Shown piece after piece: positions 41,672-50,372 of a DNA stretch of 64,000 nt. A model generated the notes under the pieces. That model saw only the letters and a program-made list of their open reading frames with translations, did not search any database and was not told the origin of the DNA. The DNA is from Roseiarcus sp963798015. Lineage in GTDB: Bacteria > Pseudomonadota > Alphaproteobacteria > Rhizobiales > Beijerinckiaceae. The stretch's first letter is position 1. Every line of letters starts with the position of its first letter. Location of the stretch: the NCBI GenBank assembly GCA_963798015.1, contig CAWCSA010000024.1:85464-149463 (forward strand), read 5' to 3'. The position numbers were made by a program, and so were the translations under genes.

Positions 41672-43261
41672 TTACTTGAGGTCGACGCCTTCGAACGCGT
41701 GCGTTCCAAGCGGGCTCTGCTTATAGCCGGTCACATTCGCGCGCATGGCTTCGAACACGATGGAATGCGCGAGCAGAAGCTCCGGCGCCTCGTCATGCTC
41801 GATCTCCTGCATGCGCGAATAGAGTTTCGCCCGGTCGGCCTGGTTTGTCAGGGTCCGGGCTTTCTCAAGCAGCTCATCGAACTCGGCGTTGCACCATTTC
41901 GTGGGATTGCTGTCGCCAGGTTTGCCTCCGGGGCAACCTCTCAGGAAAAAGAAATTGTCCGGGTCGCCGTTGTCCCCGGTCCAACCGTACTGGCCGGTGG
42001 TCTCCTCGCCAGCGGCGAGGCGCTTGCGATACTCGCCCCACTCATAGGTGACAAGCTTGGCGTTGACGCCGATCTTGGCGAGATCAGCCTGCATCATCTC
42101 GCCAATGCGCTTGCCATTGGGATTGTACGGTCGCGACACCGGCATGTACCAGAGATCGATATCGAGCGGCGTTTTGACGCCGGCCGCGGCCAGCATTGCC
42201 TTGGCCTTCTCCTGATCGAAGGGCACGTCTGGAATCTTGTCGTTGAACGACCATAGGGTGGGAGGGATCAGCGTCGTCGCCTTCGAGCCGGCGCCGAGAT
42301 AGACATCCTTGATGATCGCGTCGCGGTCGATCGCCATCGACAAGGCCTGGCGAACCTCCTTCTTGTCGAACGGCGGCTTCATCGCATTGAACGCCCAATA
42401 CGCGACGTTGAGACCCGGCATGTTGATCACCTTGAGAGCGGGATCCTTCTCCATTTCCGCGAGGTCGGCCGGTCTTGGATAAGCATTGACGTGGCACTCG
42501 CCCGCTTTGAGCTTGGCATAGCGCGCCGTGGCGTCGGGCGTGATAGCGAACACGAGGTCGTCGACCAGCGGCTTCTCGCCGTAAAAGTCCTTGTTCGCCT
42601 TATAGCGAATGACGGAATCCTTCTGATAGGAGACGAACGAGAACGGACCGGTGCCGACCGGCGCCTGGTCGAACTGCTCGGGCGTTCCCTTTTTGAGCAA
42701 GAGGTCGGCGTATTCCTTCGAGCCGATCGCCATGAAGTCCATCGCCAGATTGGCGAGGATGGCGACATTCGGCGTCTTGAGCTTCATGACGACGGTGTTG
42801 TCGTCTGTCTTCTCCACCGAATCGAGCAGCTTCGGCATATCCATGTCGTTGAAATAGTCATACTTGCCGCCCGACACTTTGTAATACGGATTGTCGGGCT
42901 TCCACTGCCGGTCGAACGAAAACAGGACATCATCGGCGTTGAAGTCGCGCGTCGGCTTGAAGTCCTTCAACGAATGGAACTTCACGCCCTTGCGCAGATG
43001 AAAGGTGATCGTCTTGCCGCCATCGGTGACTTCCCAACTTTCGGCGAGGCCGGGAACAACGTCGGTCGTGCCGCGCTTGAATTCGGTCAGCCGATTGTAG
43101 ACGGGCCGCGCCGCATCGAAGCTGGTCCCGGTGGTGTTGATCGCCGGCGTGAAATTCTCCGGACTGCCTTCCGAGCAATAGACCAGGGTCTTTGCCGAAG
43201 CGAATCCTGCGCCCGCTAACAACGCGGCCAGCGCGACGCCGGCAAAGGTGAGCGCTTTCAT
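41672..43261 (-). CDS. Peptide ABC transporter substrate-binding protein
   Basis: A 529-residue periplasmic binding protein, first gene of the transporter operon. The signal peptide is MKALTFAGVALAALLAGAGF followed by ASA. The mature part has the SBP_bac_5 pattern: YCSEGSPENFTPAINTTGT, VVPGLAESWEVTDGGKTITF, NADDVLFSFDRQWKPDNPYY, PVGTGPFSFVSYQKDSVIRY and WTGDNGDPDNFFFLRGCPGG. The closest functional relatives are DppA-type dipeptide or heme/peptide binders. GGAG precedes the ATG at 43261, which supports the choice over an upstream in-frame start. Ligand is inferred, not shown. Confidence 0.92.
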   Translation of the reverse strand: MKALTFAGVALAALLAGAGFASAKTLVYCSEGSPENFTPAINTTGTSFDAARPVYNRLTEFKRGTTDVVPGLAESWEVTDGGKTITFHLRKGVKFHSLKDFKPTRDFNADDVLFSFDRQWKPDNPYYKVSGGKYDYFNDMDMPKLLDSVEKTDDNTVVMKLKTPNVAILANLAMDFMAIGSKEYADLLLKKGTPEQFDQAPVGTGPFSFVSYQKDSVIRYKANKDFYGEKPLVDDLVFAITPDATARYAKLKAGECHVNAYPRPADLAEMEKDPALKVINMPGLNVAYWAFNAMKPPFDKKEVRQALSMAIDRDAIIKDVYLGAGSKATTLIPPTLWSFNDKIPDVPFDQEKAKAMLAAAGVKTPLDIDLWYMPVSRPYNPNGKRIGEMMQADLAKIGVNAKLVTYEWGEYRKRLAAGEETTGQYGWTGDNGDPDNFFFLRGCPGGKPGDSNPTKWCNAEFDELLEKARTLTNQADRAKLYSRMQEIEHDEAPELLLAHSIVFEAMRANVTGYKQSPLGTHAFEGVDLK

Positions 43262-43398
43262 GGTGTCTCCTGAGCGACTTGCTCGCGACCACGAGCTTTG
43301 AGGCATCGAAGCCCTTTTTCGCTTTCAGCGCAATGGCGTCGCGCGCCTAAATCTCGATCACGCCCGGTTCGCCGACCGCGCGCCAATGCGGCGCAATT

Positions 43399-44907
43399 TC
43401 AGTTTACATGGACGGCGTATTTGATCGTCTGCGGCGGCCTGTTCGTTTCTGTCACACTGACCGCGAAGAAATCCACCCCGGCAAAATCAGGAGCGCTCTT
43501 ATAGCCGATACGCATCATCGGTACTTTATGTGCAGCACAGGCCGACAAGGGACTCTGAGGCGCGAACTGCAGGAAATCCTCAACCTGCGCCACATCTGCG
43601 GCGCCGTGGGCGGGCGCCGATGCGACAACGACCGCGGGGAGCGGAAGGGGCGCGCAAGACGGCGTCAAAGCGGCAAACTGCTGAACTCTCTCCACCGTTC
43701 CTGCTTTCGCGGCTTTGCCTATGATGGGAGCGCCATCGATGCGCGCCGCCTGGCCGGGCGAGGGCCCGGTCCACACCACGTCATCGTCGTAGGCGTAGAG
43801 AAAGCATTGGCCGCCGCGTGTGGCGCAATCCGCCAAACCACGGGCCACTGGATCAAACCCGCCAGTTTGGAGCGAAACCGCCTTCGGGCCGATGACGAGC
43901 GCGCGAGGGCGATCGGCTGTGCTCAGAAACTTTTGATAGAATTCTGGCTTCGCCCGTCCGATGAAAGGCACAGCGGCGATGTCGCCGATCGAAGCATAAT
44001 TGGTCGGAGACGGGCGAGGCGCAGGCAGGAATTCAGGATAAATCTCTTTTTTGGGAAGGCCGCGCTCGCCGAGGTAGGCGTCCACTTCGGGAACCCAAAG
44101 ATCGAGATATTCGCTCTGCCCGAGGAGGTTATGAGCGTCATTGATCGCGCCGAAATTCACAAGGCGAGCCTCGCCCCCGGCCTTGGTGAAACGCTCGTAG
44201 TCCGTCCGCCAAATTCGTTCGGGAAAGTAGGCGTCGCCCTCGCCATAGAACCAAAGCGAGGGAAGCCGAGCCTTGCGACCGAATTGCGCCATGCCATCGA
44301 ACAGAGCGGCATCCTGATTGTTACAGTCCGACGAACGGACGCCGCCAACAAAATCGATCACGCCTTTGACCTCGGGCGGCGCCATTGTCGCGAGCGCCAA
44401 GGCATTCCAACCTCCGAAGCTTTGCCCCACGATCAGAACACGCGAGCCGTCGATTTCGGGCCTCGATCGCATGGCCGAGATCACCGCCAGAATGTCCTGC
44501 GCATTCAGCTTGCCGAGGCGCGCAAGGTCGCAACCCGTATTGACGGCTTTGCCTCCCAAATCCGCAAAACCGCGCATCATGGGGGCGACCACGGCGTAGC
44601 CGCGTGACAGCAGATAGTCGATCGAGAACGACACTCTGTAACGCTTGTTGGTGCGTGGATCACCCTTCGCGCCGTGGTTCACGACGGCAAGCGGGAATGG
44701 ACCATCGCCGGGCGGCTCGAACAGCGTGGTTTCGAGCATCACGGGCCTGGCTGGATCGCCCGGCAGCCGCAAGACTTGTTCGCGCATGGGGGCTGCTGGC
44801 ATCGTCTTGCCAACGTCAGCATCATCCGGATCTGCGAAGGCCGACGAAGCTGCAATGATCATGGCCATGCCCGCAACGCTCAGACACTGGACGATCCCGT
44901 TGAGCAT
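43399..44907 (-). CDS. Exported alpha/beta hydrolase
   Basis: A 502-residue protein with a signal peptide (MLNGIVQCLSVAGMAMIIAA, then SSAFA). The central hydrolase domain has FPLAVVNHGAKGDPRTNKRY, GYAVVAPMMRGF, the nucleophile elbow VLIVGQSFGGWNALALA with Ser, and the acid and histidine probably in YGEGDAYFP and NDAHNLLG. It resembles dienelactone-hydrolase-like proteins of alphaproteobacteria, but the second half (after about 290) repeats no known domain I can name. Substrate unknown; location periplasmic. Confidence 0.75.
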   Translation of the reverse strand: MLNGIVQCLSVAGMAMIIAASSAFADPDDADVGKTMPAAPMREQVLRLPGDPARPVMLETTLFEPPGDGPFPLAVVNHGAKGDPRTNKRYRVSFSIDYLLSRGYAVVAPMMRGFADLGGKAVNTGCDLARLGKLNAQDILAVISAMRSRPEIDGSRVLIVGQSFGGWNALALATMAPPEVKGVIDFVGGVRSSDCNNQDAALFDGMAQFGRKARLPSLWFYGEGDAYFPERIWRTDYERFTKAGGEARLVNFGAINDAHNLLGQSEYLDLWVPEVDAYLGERGLPKKEIYPEFLPAPRPSPTNYASIGDIAAVPFIGRAKPEFYQKFLSTADRPRALVIGPKAVSLQTGGFDPVARGLADCATRGGQCFLYAYDDDVVWTGPSPGQAARIDGAPIIGKAAKAGTVERVQQFAALTPSCAPLPLPAVVVASAPAHGAADVAQVEDFLQFAPQSPLSACAAHKVPMMRIGYKSAPDFAGVDFFAVSVTETNRPPQTIKYAVHVN

Positions 44908-45039
44908 GGCGGGTGCCCCTCCCCTAATTCGCTTGTCGATCTGGTATTCGGCCGCCGATCAGAAATCCAGCTCGCCTGCGTACCTTGCGGATCACGTTTG
45001 GGAGATTGAGGGGCGCCACCCTCATTTATTCAGGCGGCC

Positions 45040-45999
45040 TCATTTCTGTGGGGCGCCGCCTTCCTCGTCGTTCATGGGATGCAGATCGCGCACCATCGCC
45101 TTGGCGCGCTCGTCGAGAACGTGGGTGTAGATCTGCGTCGTAGCGATGTCGGCGTGGCCGAGCAGATCCTGAACGACGCGCAGGTCCGCGCCGTTCTGCA
45201 ACAGATGACTGGCGAAGGCGTGGCGCAGCACGTGCGGGCTCACGCGCGCGGACGCAAGACCCGCCGCGGCGGCGACGCGCTTGAGATCGCGCGCGAAGGC
45301 CTGCCGCGTCATGTGGCCGCTCGCGCCCGCGGCGGGGAATAGCCAGGGGCTCGTCGCCACGCTCGGCGAGACTTGATCGAGCAGGGCGCGAAACGCGCCG
45401 ATCGCGACGCGGGCGGGATTTGAGAGCGGCGCCAGGCGATCCTTGTCGCCCTTGCCGCGCACGGGGATGAGCGGAGACTTGGCCGTGGCGATTGACTTCT
45501 TGAGGCTCAACGCCTCTGACACGCGTAAGCCCGACCCGTAGATGAGTTCGATGAGACAGGCGATGCGCGCCGCGTCCATCTTTTCGCGCAAGGGGCGCTC
45601 CGGGAGGTCGAGTCCCTCGCGCGCGGTCGCGATCAGGCGCTCGACCTCGGCCATGCTCAAAAGCTTGGGCAGCGGTCGCGATCGGCGCGGGCCTTCGACC
45701 GCCAGTGTCGGGTTGTCGCGCCGCCAACCCTCGGCGTACAGGAATTTATGAAACTGACGGATTGCCGACAGCCGGCGCGCCAGCGATGCCGCGCTCAGCT
45801 TCTGCGCGCCGCGTGCGGCGAGAAACCCACGCACATGAATTGTGCCGGCCTTCAGCGCGTCCATCCCCTGAGCCTTCAGATAGGCTTCGTAGTCGGCGAG
45901 ATCGCGTCGATACGCGTCGATCGTGTTCACGCTCGCGCCCCGCTCGGAGCCGATCGCCTCGAGGAAGCTCATGATGTGAGAGACCGTCCGCGTTTTCAT
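45040..45999 (-). CDS. xerD: Tyrosine recombinase XerD
   Basis: Resolves chromosome dimers at dif together with XerC. The 319-residue protein has the SAM-like N-terminal domain (FLEAIGSERGASVNTIDAYR) and the catalytic domain with the first Arg in YGSGLRVSEALSLK, a Lys region near VRGKGDKDRLAPL, HVLRHAFASHLLQNGADLR with His and Arg, LLGHADIATTQIYTHV with His and the nucleophile Tyr. It starts 9 bp after ruvB on the same strand, so recombination functions are grouped. No integrase-type features or attachment sites suggest a phage origin. Confidence 0.93.
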   Translation of the reverse strand: MKTRTVSHIMSFLEAIGSERGASVNTIDAYRRDLADYEAYLKAQGMDALKAGTIHVRGFLAARGAQKLSAASLARRLSAIRQFHKFLYAEGWRRDNPTLAVEGPRRSRPLPKLLSMAEVERLIATAREGLDLPERPLREKMDAARIACLIELIYGSGLRVSEALSLKKSIATAKSPLIPVRGKGDKDRLAPLSNPARVAIGAFRALLDQVSPSVATSPWLFPAAGASGHMTRQAFARDLKRVAAAAGLASARVSPHVLRHAFASHLLQNGADLRVVQDLLGHADIATTQIYTHVLDERAKAMVRDLHPMNDEEGGAPQK

Positions 46000-46007
46000 A
46001 TCGCCGG

Positions 46008-47045
46008 CTAGCCCTCATCCTCGAACAGGGTCGGGTGTGGCGCCTCGCGCCGCGGCTCGGCGAGGCCGAGATGGCGGAAGGCGTGTGAGGTTAGCAACCG
46101 ACCGCGCGGCGTGCGCTGCACAAAGCCAAGCTGGATGAGATAGGGCTCGATGATGTCCTCGATGGCGTCGCGGGGCTCGGAGAGCGCGGCGGCGATGGTC
46201 TCGACCCCGACCGGACCGCCGCCGAACTTGACCGCAATGACGTCGAGATAGCGCCGATCCATCTCGTCGAGTCCAATGATGTCCACGTCGAGGAGCTTCA
46301 GCGCGTTGTCGGCGAGCGCGCGTGTCACGCGCTTTGCGCCTTCGACGACGGCGAAGTCACGCACGCGCCTAAGCAACCGCCCGGCAATGCGCGGCGTGCC
46401 GCGCGAGCGCCTGGCGATCTCGTTTGCGCCGTCGTCGGCAAGGGCCACGCCGATCACTCGGGCGCCGCGCGCGACAATGCCTTGCAGCTCTTCGGTGGTG
46501 TAGAAACTGAGTTGGATCGGAATGCCGAAACGATCGCGCAACGGGGTGGTGAGAAGCCCAGCGCGAGTCGTCGCGCCGATCAGGGTGAACCGGGCAAGAT
46601 CGATCTTCACCGAACGCGCCGCAGGCCCGGCGCCGATGATGAGGTCGAGCTGGAAATCCTCCATCGCTGGATAGAGAATTTCTTCGATCGCAGGATTGAG
46701 CCGATGGATCTCATCGATGAACAGAACGTCCCGCGGCTCGAGATTGGTGAGCTGCCCCGCGAGATCGCCTGCCTTGCCGATGACCGGACCGGAGGTCGAA
46801 TGGAAATTGACGCCGAGCTCGCGCGCGACGATCTGCGCCAGGGTCGTCTTGCCGAGACCCGGCGGACCGACGAACAGCACGTGATCGAGCGCCTCGCCGC
46901 GCGTTTTGGCGGATTGGATGAAGATTCCGAGATTCTTGCGCGCCGCCTCCTGGCCGGCGAAATCTGCCAGAAGCCGCGGGCGGACCGCCGTCTCGTCCTC
47001 CGGACGCTTGTCGGCCGAAACGAGCCGGTGAGGCGCCTCGGCCAC
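46008..47045 (-). CDS. ruvB: Holliday junction branch-migration helicase RuvB
   Basis: The AAA+ motor of the RuvAB complex. The 345-residue protein has the N-terminal LRPRLLADFAGQ-like segment (VRPRLLADFAGQEAARKNLG), Walker A FVGPPGLGKTTLAQIVA, Walker B DVLFIDEIHRLNP, sensor 1 LIGATTRAGLLTTPLRDRFG and the arginine finger there, and a winged-helix C-terminus with RTPRGRLLTSHAFRHLGL. The start is a GTG at 47045 immediately after the stop of the upstream gene. ruvA lies 1.2 kb upstream, separated by vapBC and a membrane protein. Confidence 0.97.
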   Translation of the reverse strand: MAEAPHRLVSADKRPEDETAVRPRLLADFAGQEAARKNLGIFIQSAKTRGEALDHVLFVGPPGLGKTTLAQIVARELGVNFHSTSGPVIGKAGDLAGQLTNLEPRDVLFIDEIHRLNPAIEEILYPAMEDFQLDLIIGAGPAARSVKIDLARFTLIGATTRAGLLTTPLRDRFGIPIQLSFYTTEELQGIVARGARVIGVALADDGANEIARRSRGTPRIAGRLLRRVRDFAVVEGAKRVTRALADNALKLLDVDIIGLDEMDRRYLDVIAVKFGGGPVGVETIAAALSEPRDAIEDIIEPYLIQLGFVQRTPRGRLLTSHAFRHLGLAEPRREAPHPTLFEDEG

Positions 47046-47606
47046 TTAGACGCCCTCGCCAGGAGGATGAAGGCGATCCGCCAAGCTCAATTCCGGTCGC
47101 ATGGTGAGCCCAATGAGGTTTGCGGCGAATGCGCAGACAAGACCCGCGATCGCGGCGCAAGCGACAAACGCATGGCCCAGCGTGACCCCGACGCGGTCCG
47201 GAAAGGCCCAGTCGCCGGCGTCAGGGCTCACGTTGGTCCTGATCGTCATCTCGAACGACGCCCAGACCGGGTTGAGGCGCAAGAGGAGGCCATACACCAG
47301 CACGCCGCCAATGAGAGCGGCCACCAGCGCGCGGGGCGCGCGCGCCGGCGCCACAGCGTCCCACAGCGCGTAAAGAAACCCGGTCGCCGCGGCCGGCCCG
47401 ACGCCGACGATATAGGCTGCGATCAGCCCGAGGGCGTGGCCAAAAAAGGTGCTGATCAAAACCACAAGCCCAATCGCCTCGAGATCGGTAGGCGTCTTGA
47501 AGACGATGGAAAGGGGAATGAACAGCGCTCCGCCGACGGCCGGACCCAGCGCTACAAATAAGAGCACGATGCCGATCATCGGGACAAAGAAGGGGCGGGC
47601 GTTCAT
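47046..47606 (-). CDS. Hypothetical polytopic membrane protein
   Basis: A 186-residue protein with about five hydrophobic segments, for example PMIGIVLLFVALGPAVGGAL, LVVLISTFFGHALGLIAAYI, ALVAALIGGVLVYGLLLRL and AFVACAAIAGLVCAFAANLI. No catalytic motif or family is recognised. The ATG overlaps the vapC stop (ATGA), and its stop abuts the ruvB start (TAAGTG), so it is translationally coupled on both sides. Its link with recombination or with the toxin-antitoxin pair is unknown. Confidence 0.7.
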   Translation of the reverse strand: MNARPFFVPMIGIVLLFVALGPAVGGALFIPLSIVFKTPTDLEAIGLVVLISTFFGHALGLIAAYIVGVGPAAATGFLYALWDAVAPARAPRALVAALIGGVLVYGLLLRLNPVWASFEMTIRTNVSPDAGDWAFPDRVGVTLGHAFVACAAIAGLVCAFAANLIGLTMRPELSLADRLHPPGEGV

Positions 47607-47983
47607 GGCGGGCCCTTGGCCATGTAGACGACGCGCGGCAATTTGGCGAAATGAGCGTCGCAGGTGAGCAAGTCGGCTCGCGCGTCGGCAGCCGTAGCGA
47701 AGATGATCGCGTCCGCTGTAGCGAGGCCGTGGACTTTCGCATAGTCCGCAGCTGTCGTCGCAATATCCGTTGTCAGCGGCGCCACGACCAACTCCTTTGA
47801 AAACGCGATCGCCCGTGCGGCTGCGGCGTCGGACATCTCGCGGGCCAGCCAGCGCGAGAGCTCATATTGAACGATGGTCGGAACAATCCACTGATCGTTT
47901 GCCGGCAGCTCCGGCGTCAATGTCTCACCCAAGGGGGAGCCGACTATCCATTCGATCCAAGCAGATGTGTCGACCACGCGCAT
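47603..47983 (-). CDS. vapC: PIN-domain toxin VapC
   Basis: A 126-residue ribonuclease toxin of type II toxin-antitoxin systems. The PIN acidic residues are seen in VVDTSAWIEWIVGSPLG (Asp), IVQYELSRWLAREM (Glu), GLATADAIIFATAADARA (Asp) and DLLTCDAHFAKLP (Asp). VapC toxins cut tRNAs or rRNA. The start follows the vapB stop directly with no gap. Confidence 0.92.
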   Translation of the reverse strand: MRVVDTSAWIEWIVGSPLGETLTPELPANDQWIVPTIVQYELSRWLAREMSDAAAARAIAFSKELVVAPLTTDIATTAADYAKVHGLATADAIIFATAADARADLLTCDAHFAKLPRVVYMAKGPP

Positions 47984-48196
47984 CTAGTAGCGATCGTTTC
48001 GGTCGCGATAGCCCTCCGTATTGGCTCCGCGGGCTATCCCCGCCAAGTCTTCGCGTTTTGGCACTGGAACAATCAAGAAGCCTTCGGGCTTCGCGATGAA
48101 GGCGACCTTCTGGCCGGGCCGCAGCCCGAGATGCTCGCGGACTTCCTTCGGAATGGAGATTTGGAATTTTGAGGAGACGGTTGCGATCGCTGACAT
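47984..48196 (-). CDS. vapB: AbrB/MazE-type antitoxin VapB
   Basis: A 70-residue antitoxin with an N-terminal SpoVT/AbrB DNA-binding domain (TVSSKFQISIPKEVREHLGL, then RPGQKVAFI) and a C-terminal toxin-binding tail rich in charged residues (REDLAGIARGANTEGYRDR). It probably represses its own operon with VapC. The ATG at 48196 follows AAGG; an upstream in-frame start at 48223 is possible. It lies 44 bp after ruvA. Confidence 0.9.
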   Translation of the reverse strand: MSAIATVSSKFQISIPKEVREHLGLRPGQKVAFIAKPEGFLIVPVPKREDLAGIARGANTEGYRDRNDRY

Positions 48197-48212
48197 CTGC
48201 TTTACCTTCTGT

Positions 48213-48238
48213 CTATCGATCATGATATCGTAAGATAG
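48213..48238. promoter_or_regulatory. Possible VapBC operator
   Basis: Between ruvA and vapB, CTATC (48213-48217) and GATAG (48234-48238) are inverted around an inner near-palindrome centred on ATCATGAT. AbrB-type antitoxins bind such symmetric sites. Inference only. Confidence 0.3.
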
Positions 48239-48239
48239 C

Positions 48240-48854
48240 TCACTGCGCCAGTTCCTTCAGGCCCGCGCGGATGAGCGCGGCGGTCTCGGCCGCTGGTCCA
48301 AGCTGAGCGGAAATCCTGGCCACGGCGGCGGACGCCTGGGCTTGAGCGTAGCCGAGGCCAACGAGGGCGAGGACCGCGTCCTCGGCGGCCTTGGCCAGCC
48401 TGGGCGCGCGCTCGAAGCCCGCTTCCGAATGGACGAAATCAGCGACGGACATCGCCGGGGCCTTGTCCTTGAGCTCGAGCACCAGGCGCGCGGCGAGTTT
48501 TGGGCCAACGCCCGGCGCACGCGCCATCATCGCCTTGTCCTGCCGCGCGACCGCCGTGCTCAAAGCTTCCGCCGACAGCGCGCCGAGAATCCCGAGCGCG
48601 ACCTTGGCGCCAACGCCTTGCACGCTCTGCAGCAAGCGAAACCAATCGCGCTCGCCCGCCGTGAGGAAGCCGTAAAGTCTGATCGCGTCTTCGCGCACAT
48701 ACGTCTCGATGAGCAGCTCTGCGGGCCCGCCGACGGCCGGAATTGCGCGCAGGGTGCGAGCCGACGCCGAGACGAGATAGCCGACGCCGTTGACGTCGAG
48801 GACCAAGGCCTCTTCCTCAATGCTGTCGACGATTCCCGTGAGCTTGCCGATCAT
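48240..48854 (-). CDS. ruvA: Holliday junction branch-migration protein RuvA
   Basis: The junction-binding tetramer that positions RuvB. The 204-residue protein has the N-terminal OB domain (MIGKLTGIVDSIEEEALVL, VLDVNGVGYLVSASA), the HhH segments (LLQSVQGVGAKVALGILGAL, RAPGVGPKLAARLVLELKDK) and the C-terminal RuvB-binding domain (AVLALVGLGYAQAQASAAVA). The ATG at 48854 overlaps the ruvC stop (ATGA). Length is standard. Confidence 0.96.
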   Translation of the reverse strand: MIGKLTGIVDSIEEEALVLDVNGVGYLVSASARTLRAIPAVGGPAELLIETYVREDAIRLYGFLTAGERDWFRLLQSVQGVGAKVALGILGALSAEALSTAVARQDKAMMARAPGVGPKLAARLVLELKDKAPAMSVADFVHSEAGFERAPRLAKAAEDAVLALVGLGYAQAQASAAVARISAQLGPAAETAALIRAGLKELAQ

Positions 48855-49354
48855 GACACGCCTCGCGCGCGCGCCGCGCGATGCTGGGCGTGGCAAATGG
48901 CGACGGCGAGCGCGTCGGCCGCGTCCGAAGTCGATGCGGTCGACGCCGGCAGCAGCATCCGGACCATCATCGCCACCTGCCGCTTTTCGGCGTGGCCAAC
49001 GCCGACGACCGTCTTCTTGATGAGGTTCGCGGCATATTCCGCCACCGGCAGGCCGGCCAGAGCCAAGGTCGCGAGCGCGACGCCGCGCGCCTGCCCGAGT
49101 TTCAGCGCCGATTGCGGGTCGCGGTTGATGAATGTCTCCTCGACCGCGGCCTCACGGGGCCCCTCGCGCTCGACCAACCCGGTCAGCAAGCGATGGATCG
49201 CCGCCAGGCGCTCGGCGAGCGAGGTCGCGGAATCGGTCTCTATCGAGCCGCAAGCAATGAAGCTCAGCCGGGAGCCGGCAGCCTCGATCACGCCCCAGCC
49301 GGTCGCGCGCAGGCCGGGATCGACGCCGAGAATGCGAATCGCGCCGATGGTCAT
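48851..49354 (-). CDS. ruvC: Crossover junction endodeoxyribonuclease RuvC
   Basis: Cuts Holliday junctions. The 167-residue RNase H-like protein has the first catalytic Asp in ILGVDPGLRATGWGVIE, Glu in AAVEETFINRDPQSALKLGQ, and the last acidic pair in STSDAADALAVAICHAQ. First gene of the ruv cluster and overlapping ruvA by four bases. Confidence 0.96.
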   Translation of the reverse strand: MTIGAIRILGVDPGLRATGWGVIEAAGSRLSFIACGSIETDSATSLAERLAAIHRLLTGLVEREGPREAAVEETFINRDPQSALKLGQARGVALATLALAGLPVAEYAANLIKKTVVGVGHAEKRQVAMMVRMLLPASTASTSDAADALAVAICHAQHRAARARGVS

Positions 49355-49406
49355 GGGAAACGCTGATATACGAAATCGGGCGCTGGCGCATTTTGCGCAT
49401 GTAGAC

Positions 49407-50245
49407 TCAAGGCGCCGCGGCGGTCAGGCCCGCAAGCTCACGCTCGATCGACCCGAGCTCTGTGAGCGCTGTATCGAAAGCCCGAAGTCCGATCGCTTGC
49501 CATACCCTCTTCACCCGTTCACCGAGTTATCGACAGTCATGGGCAGCCGCGCCGCCATCGGCAGCGCACCCTTTTCGTTGATGAGATAATTCCGGTTGAC
49601 GGCGAAGAGCACTTGCGCGGCGCAGGCGAGCGATCGGAACGTGCAGCCGGCGATGGTGGTCTCATCGCCCTTCGGCAAGGCCGTGTGCGCGTTCTCGATG
49701 CTGAAGAGAATCTCCCACTGGAAGCGCCGAATGAGCGCGGCTCGCAATTCATCCGGATAAGGAACGGTCATCGCCTTTAGGGCCGCGATAGCGCCCTGGG
49801 AGTCGCTGAGTGGCCGGCAAAGCGCGACTTCGCCCATCCAGATCGCCGAGCAGAAGCCATGCGGATGTCCTGGTTGATAATCCATGCTCACGCGGCCCTC
49901 GCGGCAGTCGCGAATGACCGTCCCGACCGATTCGATCGGCCGATAGAGGAGGTCCACCTTCGTGCCCGCGATCGTGAGCCAGCCGCCGCCCACGATCCAC
50001 GCCCCCCAGCCCCCAACCTCCGTGACTTGCGCAGCTGCCGGATCGTCAATGAGGCCCTTCACGACCTCCAGCAGGCGCTGAACGTCCAGCCCGGCGCGCT
50101 CGCTGAAGTAAAGGCCGATGTCATAGTCCGAGGACGCGTGCGCGGCGCCGGTCGCCCGCGAGCCGCCAAGCGAGACGGCGATGACGCCGGGAACTGCAGC
50201 GAGAGCGGGTGAGACGCGGTCTAGGAAAGGGTCGGGCGTTTCCAT
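49407..50245 (-). pseudogene. Nucleotidyltransferase-domain protein, frameshifted near its 3' end
   Basis: The main frame (49511-50245, 244 residues) starts METPDPFLDRVSPALAAVPG and has the nucleotidyltransferase motif GGSRATGAAHASSDYDIGLY with the two catalytic Asp residues, then GTKVDLLYRP with the third. GHPHGFCSAIWMGEVALCRP and INEKGAL resemble DUF4037-type proteins. The frame ends early at TVDNSVNG. One base later the sequence reads on as GERVKRVWQAIGLRAFDTAL and ends at 49407 with LAGLTAAAP, as family members do. A missing base near 49527 (AACTCG where AACCTCG would restore frame) explains this. Whether the truncated protein works is unknown. The frame is open far upstream of 50245, but that part overlaps rnhB and is a shadow. 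Confidence 0.7.
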
Positions 50246-50372
50246 ACGCCCACAATAACCGCCCGCCGTCGCGGCGGTGAAATCGCGTCCCTTTCCACCG
50301 GCATTTCCGTATCCCGTCTTGGCTCGCCCGCCGCGCCTGCGGTAGCTTGCGGTCCAACGAAAGGCGCGATTC

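Noticed and set aside
45040..45999. XerD-like gene as a phage or island integrase
   Set aside because: Sequence is that of the housekeeping recombinase, placed directly after ruvB; no tRNA attachment site or phage genes nearby.
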